Positions 56,456 to 64,000 of a DNA stretch of 64,000 nucleotides are shown here, in pieces (the stretch's first letter is position 1; each line of letters opens with the position of its first letter). The position numbers and the translations under genes were made by a program. The DNA comes from Dimorphilus gyrociliatus (Eukaryota; Annelida; Polychaeta; Dinophilidae). The notes beneath the pieces are model-generated. The model did not search any database, was not told the DNA's origin, and saw nothing but the letters and a program-made list of their open reading frames with translations. The stretch covers positions 1 through 64,000 of the forward strand of contig CAJFCJ010000060.1 in assembly GCA_904063045.1 (NCBI GenBank), in the 5' to 3' direction.

Positions 56456-57396
56456 TGTACACATTTAGGCAGTTCGTAGGTACTAAACACATAAGCTCGT
56501 AACCAGGCTCACAAACTCACACAATACACCCAAATTGTTACATTTCATTCATCAATGGAAAGCAATATTGAAAGAGTATTATAGAGTACTTACATACCTA
56601 AAACTACAACATACACTATTTAAACTAGTTTATTTTAAACTAGATGTTAACCCTAATTATTATACACATCATATTTAATGAATATTAATTATATCTTCCA
56701 CTATTCTATTTATATTTGGAGCTTTTAGATTATTGTCACTTTTCAACAGTATTGTATGCACAATACTATATTGAATGATTAAGTTTAATACTTTTATCCT
56801 ACCAGTCCTTTACACAGAAACATATTATCTTACACAAATAATTATTATTAATAATTTGTTGTATATTAAAACGGCATCAAGTTGACCTTTTCCTATTTTT
56901 GTGTTTTGGAATCAATCCAACTTCTATTAATAATTGTTACATCTTAGGCAACTTTCTGACCTACTAAAATAGGGAGCAAAAGTTCTCCAAGATAAAGAAA
57001 AAGTAACAAACATGGAAGTATATTTGAACTTTCCCTTTATCCAAATTGTTACATTTGTTTGTGTGAATATTTTATCCGTGAACTGTGAACTATTGGAAAA
57101 GTATATAAACCCTACGAATTTAACAGTAGTCAGTTCAGTTTTCTAACCATCAGCTGGTTGTTCAAACTTGCTTGTTTAGAACTAGAAACTCATTTACTCA
57201 AATACATATTCTTTGAATGAAATACTGGTGTTTGTTGGTTAATTTTTACTGGAATTACATTTATTAAGACTACTTGTGGACGAACTTGAAAGGTTCTATT
57301 TGGACCAGTACTTTGGCACATTGGTAAATGATTGGAGAGGACGAATTTGATAGTGACGAGCTAGGACTTCCTACAATTACAATACAACAAAGTACA
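56456..57396 (+). mobile_element. 3' LTR of element 2 (family B)
   Basis: Begins TGTACACATTTAGG and ends CAAAGTACA, 941 bases, confirmed by colinearity with the solo LTR at 31125-32077. A TATA box (TATATAA, about 57103-57109) precedes the likely transcription start. The right edge cuts into a receptor gene. Confidence 0.92.
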
Positions 57397-58875
57397 ATTA
57401 TCGCTCATTATTTTATTCTGGGCAAAGCATTTAAAAAAAGAATTTAGAATGTTATTAATACTAAGTGATTTTTTAACAGCTACATACGTCACAGCTATTG
57501 CAAGTGTAGCAACATATTATAAAAGTCAATATATTGAACACGATAGATATTGGCGTCAGAGTATCCTCTGCCGAGTACTCGGTCAAATTATGACGTTTTC
57601 TCTACTACTCTCTGCTGTTAGTCTACTATTGCTAACGCTAGAAAGATACGAAGCAGTTATTAATCCTTTAAAGCAATCTAAACTTTTGGCCTATAAACAT
57701 AAAATTGTTGGAGTAGCATTCATTATTTGTCTACTAACAACAATCATACCATATCTTCTGTATGGCAATGTGAGTATAAGGGAAAATGGAAACAGACACA
57801 CACAAAAACCAATTTTTAAACACTTATTAGATTGATACCATGGCAACGCCAATTTGTTTTAGTATACACATAAGGAGTGAAAAGACTGATGGATGGCTCT
57901 ATTCTTTCATAATGTTTATTATAATATTTATAATTAACAATATTATTGGTATTTTATATATAATAATTTTAATTAATATCAACAAATCATTTACAAAATT
58001 TCATCATCAAACAACAACAATAAGGCAACAAAAAATCTTTAAAATTGTCTTTCTTGTCATTCTAACAAATATGATCTGTTGGCTTCCTATGTCAATACTT
58101 GGTTTGTCTTGGTTTTTTCAAGTTCAAACTGTTCAATTTTCACTCTTAATTTCTCTTCCTTTCAGCAACTTTATCAGCAATAACGAATATTTATTTTAGT
58201 AATGACACTTACTCAATAATAGTCGCTTTATTATTGCCAATTAATTCCATACTTAATCCATGTTTATATTCTTCTGGTGATATTAGTAAAATTATTGAAG
58301 ATCGGAGAAAAAAACTTGAATTCAAAAGGTTTTCTCTCTCTCTACATATTTATCATGTTTATCAATCTCTATTTGCACAAAACAGACAACAGCTTATTGA
58401 ACATTCTAAAAATAACCTACTTGAAAGAGGTAGTTAATTAATTAATTAGTTAATTAATAATTGAAATATTTTTATCAGTTTTGAAATTCTTCCTTCTTTC
58501 CCAAGAAAATTGTCTTATTCAAAAGACGCCTCATAGACAGTTTAAAAGTCTTTATACAATAAAACATTTGTCCAAAAGCTACAATTGCTTAAAAGTTTTA
58601 AAGGACATTGTCTTTGGAATATCCTATTGCCACAACAATTCTTTAACATTTAAAAAGGAAATTTCAATAGATAATATTTATTTTGATGTAAAATTTTATG
58701 TTCATTCAAATATTCCAATATGAATGATTTTTTCATTTAAAACTTTCAATATTTCTTAGGAAGAAAGTCAAAGATATTTTGTCATTTGGGAGGAATTTGT
58801 AAAAATTGAAGATCATTTGCAAAAGAGAGATATTTTTTCTATTGGAAATATTACGAAAAAGATATTAGTGTGGTG
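57397..58875 (+). pseudogene. LRR-type 7TM receptor (LGR-B) continuing into kinase-like exons, 5' end cut by the LTR
   Basis: The frame resumes inside TM1 (LSLIILFW) right after the LTR. It continues through TM2 (LLILSDFLTATY), TM3 ending LLTLERYEAVINP, and TM4; intron 57770-57830; TM5 and TM6 (CWLPMSIL); intron 58102-58165; TM7 with LPINSILNPCLYSS; and a cytoplasmic tail. All have GT-AG ends and consistent phases. Intron 58430-58478 (phase 1) then joins exons that read like a protein kinase of the TKL/receptor type: hinge (FKSLYTIK), LKDIVFGISYCHNN, EISIDNIYFD, and, after a possible intron 58688-58759, FVIWEEFVKIEDHLQKRDIF with SIGNITKKIL. The kinase-like part stops early and lacks an HRD motif, so it would be a pseudokinase or a remnant. 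The ectodomain is missing. Confidence 0.7.
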
Positions 58876-59559
58876 ATTAGAGTGGTTCCTCTATATGAAA
58901 AATAAAAAAAAAACATTTCTTTAATTGATATTTTTAACTTACATGAAATAAAGCAAAAAACAAGCCATAAAAATGAAAATACTCTCTATGTAGGCATATT
59001 ACTCATTGTATTTGTCAACAGGGCATGTTAAAAATCACTTTAATAATTTAAATAATGATAATAATTATTTATGTGGAAAACACCTAAATAGATTATTATA
59101 TATTGTCAACTTTTTCATGGTCTATACTTGGGCACAGTTCATCTCCCTTACCCAATGCATTAGTAATTTTGTAATTATACACTTTTTAACAGACTGACAC
59201 TAAGCATAGAAAGTTACCCAATTTCTCAAATTTTTGTGTGTGTATTTCGAACACAATTTGCCAAGTCAGTATAAAATATTTACTAAAAATAAACAATGCT
59301 TGGACTATTATTGTTTATAAAGGAACAAGTATTTCAAGTTTACCTAAGAATGATGTTAGTTTAAGTGGTAAGTTCTTTATGTCCTTTTGGTGTTGGTCCT
59401 CCCCAACTAATTGGATAAATTATTTCTAAGATATTTCATTCATTTTGATGATATATATTGTGAGAATGGAAAAGTATTGTCTTTAAAGAGCTTCCTTATT
59501 ACCATGAATTCACCAAATTGTGTACTATCTTTCTTTGAGAATGCTTGTAACTAGTTTTA
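58876..59559. other. no recognised gene
   Basis: AT-rich stretch after the kinase-like exons. Short frames show no family signature. Confidence 0.4.
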
Positions 59560-59670
59560 AATATCTAAAACTGCTTTTACAAACTGTCTACTCTGCTATT
59601 GAACTCTCATATTGTTACTTGCTTAAGTGTTATTATTGTGAATAAACCATTTTGATTTAAACATTTGTTT
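59560..59670 (+). mobile_element. LTR fragment, family C, plus orientation
   Basis: Matches the reverse complement of about 13165-13275, including 'tctcatattgttacttgcttaag' and 'aataaaccattttgatttaaac'. Confidence 0.75.
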
Positions 59671-59671
59671 A

Positions 59672-60920
59672 ATCTTTTGATTCCATTGGCCTCTTCTTTG
59701 CCTAGTTGAATTGGCCATCCTTTTTAAATATTTCATATATATATATATGCATTTCTGCATATTCCTCCATTTTTATCATGTACTCACTAATTTCCTTGTC
59801 ATTTTTAATTGTTTATTATTATAAGTGCCATTGTTCCTTTAGAAGTTTCTCTTTCAGTGGATTCATCAGGTTCAGTAAGTATTAGTCTGTTAAACTTGCC
59901 TCTTCCCATTGCTGTGTTTCCCATTCTTTGATGTGGTTGAAATGTATTTTGGGTAAAATTTATGTTTGGATTAATTGGGTTGTTGTCATTTTAGCAATCC
60001 AGCTGATCTTCTCTTTGAATTGAATGCAGAATTTAAACTGCATGACTTTTTAATCAAGGACATTAAAAAGGATGATGCAAGATATATCATTTTTGGTGAT
60101 AATCATCAAATTGATCTGTTGAAGCAGAGAATGCTTCAAAGTGATTTCTGAACCATTTCAACAGCTTTTCAAAATCCATGCATTCATAAAAAAGAATGGA
60201 AATTTAAAGCAGGTTACATTAGTTTATATTTTTATGAGTCATAGAAAGAAAAAATCTTATAAAGCCATACTCAAGGTAAAATATATGTCTTATTTTCATG
60301 AATAACATTATATTTTTTAGGTGTTAGCTGATTTTTATATGGTCATCAAACAAATAAAATAGTTGTTGATTTTGAAGAAGCATTATGGAATTTTTCAAAA
60401 CACATTTCCATAATTTCCAACAACAATGTGTTTAAGAAAATTCAAGTAAGTTTTAAACAATCACTCAATAATTGAAAAGGTCTCCTTTGATACAGAGCCT
60501 TGGATATACAAAAGATTATAAAGAAAAAGATTATGAAGGAAAAATGCTCAGAAAAATTGTGGCTTTACCATTTTTACCTGACAATATAATTAAAAGACAA
60601 TTTAAAATTATTTAAAGAGTAGATATGAGATGTCTTCATTAATAAATCAATAGATGTCAATTTGTTTAATTTGAAATCATCCCACAAAACAAAAAATTTT
60701 GTTTGAATGTCAACATACTTCTTCTTTAGATGCTTATAAACCCTTTCTCACAATCATTATTGGTTGTAATTGATAAACCAAAAACTGACCAATTATTTGG
60801 TTTCCACAATTTATTTTCCATCCAATGTGTTTTGAAGTATTCTAAGAGATCCAAGAACTTATTTTTTTCAAAAAGCTCTTTCTTTAAGCTGTCAAATGTT
60901 GGTTGAATAATAGAAGAATT
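59672..60920. pseudogene. scrambled MULE relics
   Basis: On the plus strand, 59998-60620 shows MULE exons in order: ELNAEFKLHDFLIKDIKKDD and YIIFGDNHQIDLLKQ, a deletion that removes the first catalytic aspartate block, KIVVDFEEALWNFS (second aspartate), then LGYTKDYKEKDYEGKMLRK. The splice-site pattern is that of the 33 kb copy. From about 60640 to 60920 the C-terminal block appears on the opposite strand (DSLKKELFEKNKFLDLLEYF, WSVFGLSITTNND), so part of the gene is inverted. A short inverted piece also lies at about 59672-59720. It is non-functional and rearranged. Confidence 0.75.
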
Positions 60921-61063
60921 ACAGATCCCAACATACTCAACTATGGAAATTGACCAAGAAGCAATACCTCTTCAAAACTATCCAACATTTTCAAAAGAAG
61001 GTAATAGAGTCATTGTGACAAGTCCCAGACCTTTCGTAGAAGCAAGGTCTTAAAAGGGTGGGA
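60918..61063 (+). pseudogene. env: env C-terminal tail with polypurine tract
   Basis: An open tail reading EAIPLQNYPTFSKEGN and SPRPFVEARS ends at 61053 and overlaps the tract AAAAGGGTGGGA. The ending is the same as at 12199. The rest of the element is missing upstream, where MULE sequence begins. Confidence 0.85.
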
Positions 61064-61700
61064 TATCTTAGATATAATGACATATCAATACTTAGACTTT
61101 AGATATAAGGGTACATTAGAAAGACTTCTATTTTATAAGAATTAGACTGGTGCAACTATAGAAATACTTATATTTTGTAGGAATTATAGTGGTGGAACTT
61201 TAGAAAGACTTTTATTTCGTAGTGTTAGCTTTTAGTACTTTAGAAAGAACTCTATTTTGTAAGAAATAGACTCTTGACTGTAATAGATGGTGGCTACTTG
61301 GGAATTAACAAAGGAACAAAGAACATGGAAAAGATGCAGGTCAAACACCAGATGCTGATGAGACAGGCCTGTTTACTGTGGCACATGTTTGACATGTGGC
61401 CCTAATCTTAGGATTATATTTTATATGTGTGATATAACAGTTTTTCATATTTTTGTTACATGAGAATTATGAGACCGTCAGATTTCAACTTTGTAATCCT
61501 TTGACCACTTGAACCCAAGCTTTGGAAATGTATAAAAGGAAATGCATTTCTCCAGCTTGTCCGTTCAGTTCTTTAACTGTTAACTGGTTGTTTAAACTTA
61601 CTTGTTTAGAACTAGAAACTCATTTACTCAATACATATTCTTTGGACGAAATACTGGTATTTTGTTGAATTATTTCTACCAAAATTACATTTGTTAAGAC
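61064..61700 (+). mobile_element. LTR, family D, plus orientation, 3'-truncated
   Basis: Starts after the polypurine tract and matches the inverse of 48966-49702 with few differences. It breaks off at 'gttaagac' (61700), before the terminal 130 or so bases. TATAAAAGG at 61531-61539 is the likely LTR promoter. MULE copy 2 follows. Confidence 0.85.
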
Positions 61701-61775
61701 ATAGAAAGTGTTCCAAAAGTAAGTAAATATCTTTCTTTTCTTTCCTTTTTGTAAAACTTACATATCTTTAATCAG

Positions 61776-63046
61776 AAAATGATTATTGTGTTGATTGCTT
61801 CAATGTTAGAAGACAAAAAGTTTTAATTAAGTTAAGAAAAATTGTTGAGAAAAAAAATGAAAGTCATTCAAATGAAAGTCAAAATGAACTGGGTGCTATG
61901 AATACTGAACAGTTTCATGAAAAAAATCAACAAGTAAATAACTTGTAACTTTTCTCAGTTGAAAAATTGTTAAAATTTTGTTATTTCAGTTGAGACTATC
62001 CTTTGATTTTGAAAATTGTATTGAGGATATATCTGAAGAAGAAAATAATAATTCAAATAACTGTGATCAAGATCAAAGAGTTGACATTCAAGATGAAGTA
62101 TCATTTGATACAAGCAAGGAAATAAGTGTTTATGAAACAAATGAAAATGATTTTGAAATTGTCAAGAATGGAAGTAAAAGAGGAAAAGATATTTTATTGC
62201 ATAATAATTTTTCCTTCTCACTAGCAACAAAAAGCGTTAACATTTGGAGGTGTTCACAAAGATCTAAAAATGAGACCTGTAATGCTTATATTATTCAAAA
62301 AGGTTCAAAATTTCTAATAAAAAATGATCATAATCATTCTAATTCTGGAAAGAATTTAAAACAAAGCATAAAAGCAAGACTTCATTTAAAGTGTCTTACC
62401 TTGGAAAGAAATGAAAAGTCTGGAAAACGTTTAGCTGAAGATACTGCAATGGAATTTTGTAATTCAATTAAAAGTTTGCCTACAATTGAATCATTTAAAA
62501 GAACAGCAAATAGATACAAACAAAACCTTACACCTAAGCACCCAGAAGAATTATTTTTTCAACTAGATATGAATGAAATACCCAAACAATTTTTAGTGCA
62601 AGATATTCAAGGAAAAAACCATAGAAACATAATTTTTGGTACCAGTCATCAAATTAGCTTATTGTCCAAATGTAAAATATGGTTTGTTAATGGACCATTT
62701 AATGTACTTAGACCCCCATTCTATCAACTATTTTCCATACATGGCTTCATTAAGAAAAAGGATGAATATCATCAAGTTCCACTTTTGTTTATCTTAATGA
62801 GTGGAAAGAAGAAGAAACACTACTTGGAAGCTTTCAGAGTGAGTAATTAAAAAAACTTGCTAGAAAAAATGCAAAATTATTCTGTTCTTGAAGGAAATAG
62901 AAAGTATAATGATGGAGAATAAACTGCAAAAGCTTGTATTAGACTTTGAGGCAGGCTTGTGGAAAGCAGTTACTGAAATTTTTCCTGAAGTTGATTTACA
63001 AGGATGTGCTTTCCATTTTAAGCAATCAATTTTCAGAAACATTCAG
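61776..63046 (+). pseudogene. MULE transposase with FLYWCH finger (copy 2), catalytic residue lost
   Basis: Exons: about 61776-61933, 61990-62838, 62894-63046, with GT-AG introns of 56 and 55 bases in phase 0 at the same places as in copy 1, to which it is nearly identical from 62054. It keeps an upstream exon (CVDCFNVRRQKVLIKL) lost from copy 1 and has no frameshift after the FLYWCH finger. The first catalytic aspartate block reads WFVNGPFNVL where copy 1 has WFVDGTFKVV, so the aspartate is asparagine. The last exon is missing after the donor at 63047. It is inactive on two counts. Confidence 0.88.
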
Positions 63047-63178
63047 GTATAATTAATTCAAAATTAAAGTATAAATAATTTTTAGCCTTTTTTTTTTATA
63101 AATGAAAAAGCTTTTGTATGTGCAATTTGTTTAGATTCTTGGATAGGGAATGATCCTAGGATTTAATTACCATAAGAA

Positions 63179-64000
63179 GTGTGTTGGTGGTTAGTTTTTG
63201 TTGAAGAAAGCTTATTTGAAAAACAACCAATCAGTATTAAATTTTTAGATTCCACTAAATTTGAAGTTATAAAATATGGTAGCCAGAAAGGAGAGAATTT
63301 ACTAGTTCACAATGGCTTTTCTTTCAATATAAAATTTAAAACAAAGGAGAGAACTGTATGAATTTGCAGCAGAAGAAATAAAAATCAAAGATGTCCTGCT
63401 AGTGTTAATCAACAAGGCAGTATCTTTGCTAAAGGAAGTCAACAGCATAATCACGATGGAAAAAGAGATCTACAAGTTGGTGTTGCAATAAAAAGGGAAT
63501 TGAAAAACTTATGCTAAAAAGATTTGGCTATAAGTGGAAGGAAGCTGGCTGAAACAGTTCTTTTTAATAACCAGGATAATACTGATTTTCTACCAAACCT
63601 GCAATATTTAGAAAGGATGGCCAATTCAACCAGGTAAACAAAGAGGCCAATGGAACCAAATGATTATGACTTTGAATTAAATATGGATTTTATATTAGAC
63701 AACTTTCTAAAGAAAAACATCTGTGAAAACAATGAAAGGATTCTTATATTTGGAACAGACTATTAGTTTGAATTCTTGAGTAAATCAGTGCATTGGTTTG
63801 TTGATGGAACATTTAAAATTGTAAAAAAAAACCATTTTACCAATTATTGACTATCCAATCTTATGTGAAAAAGAATGGCAACATGAAACATGTGCCTCTG
63901 GCCTTCATTTTCATGACATTGAAACACAAGAGAGCTTATAAATTGGCAGTTAAGGTAAGTGTAATAACTAATTATATTTTTAGTTTATTAACTTTTAAAT
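63179..64000 (+). pseudogene. MULE transposase with FLYWCH finger (different subfamily), running off the window
   Basis: Begins with a FLYWCH finger (FEVIKYGSQKGENLLVHNGF, RCPASVNQQGS, QQHNHDG). Then comes a linker with stops and the core block VHWFVDGTFKIVKK near 63790-63825, where the first catalytic aspartate is intact. Sequence differs widely from copies 1 and 2. Three or more stops before the core and a frame change after it make it a pseudogene. A splice-like AAGGTAAG at about 63953 suggests another exon beyond the window edge. Confidence 0.75.

Larger units (their letters stand above)
49703..57396 (+). mobile_element. Ty3/gypsy retroelement with env (element 2), 5'-truncated
   Basis: The element contains the end of gag, protease, an acidic linker, reverse transcriptase, RNase H, integrase and env, then a polypurine tract (56440-56451) and a family B LTR. 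It is 5'-truncated at an inverted family D LTR. On the right it ends inside the first helix of a 7TM receptor gene. It is close kin to element 1 but distinctly diverged throughout, and its LTR family differs. Confidence 0.93.

Overview
This window comes from an AT-rich animal nuclear genome. The evidence is short GT-AG introns (46-92 bp), extracellular modular genes (NIDO/AMOP/VWD/Sushi, PAN-like, ADAMTS-type, SRCR, C-type lectin, LDLa, LRR), 7TM receptors, a NACHT-LRR relic, and DNA transposons and LTR retroelements of animal type. I cannot fix the phylum. A short interstitial (TTAGGG)n tract mildly disfavours an insect. No bacterial-style operon is present.

Layout. 0-4.6 kb: mariner relic, an exon-like scrap and an old LTR. 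4.68-7.78 kb: a large intronless gene for a mesh/SUSD2-like surface protein with TATA box and poly(A) signal, the best host gene here. 9.3-12.2 kb: shredded retroelement env with an inverted LTR piece and a dead Tc1 transposon, then a RING-finger scrap. 13.1-19 kb: two decayed NACHT/LRR immune-receptor genes on opposite strands, cut by LTRs that are nested with readable target-site duplications. 19-23.2 kb: MULE transposons with tandem-repeat ends, a broken LDLa gene and a GPCR fragment joined to env. 23.95-25.13 kb: a three-exon secreted PAN-like gene. 26-27.5 kb: mariner, LTR and MULE pieces. 28.08-30.04 kb: a secreted ADAMTS-like metalloprotease with one frame break. 31.1-33.9 kb: solo LTR and MULE. 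34-39.74 kb: Ty3/gypsy element 1 (pol-env, dead). 41.2-46.96 kb: a very large SRCR/lectin/LDLa/LRR/7TM receptor gene, probably decayed. 47.7-48.4 kb: a young duplicate of the element 1 end. 49-57.4 kb: inverted LTR plus Ty3/gypsy element 2, whose 3' LTR lies inside the first membrane helix of a second receptor. 57.4-58.9 kb: the rest of that receptor, which runs into kinase-like exons. 59.5-64 kb: MULE copies and LTR pieces.

How it fits together. About half of the window is transposon. At least four related LTR families (called A-D here) share TGTAC...GTACA-type ends and have repeatedly landed in receptor and immunity genes. In both gypsy elements Env is encoded in the same frame as Pol, with an internal signal-peptide-like segment. 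The most unusual host signals are the LRR-type 7TM receptors: two copies share two intron positions, one carries SRCR, lectin-like and LDLa modules, and the other continues into kinase-like exons. Element 2 also carries tandem SUMO-interacting-motif-like segments. All family calls come from reading motifs; no database search was run.
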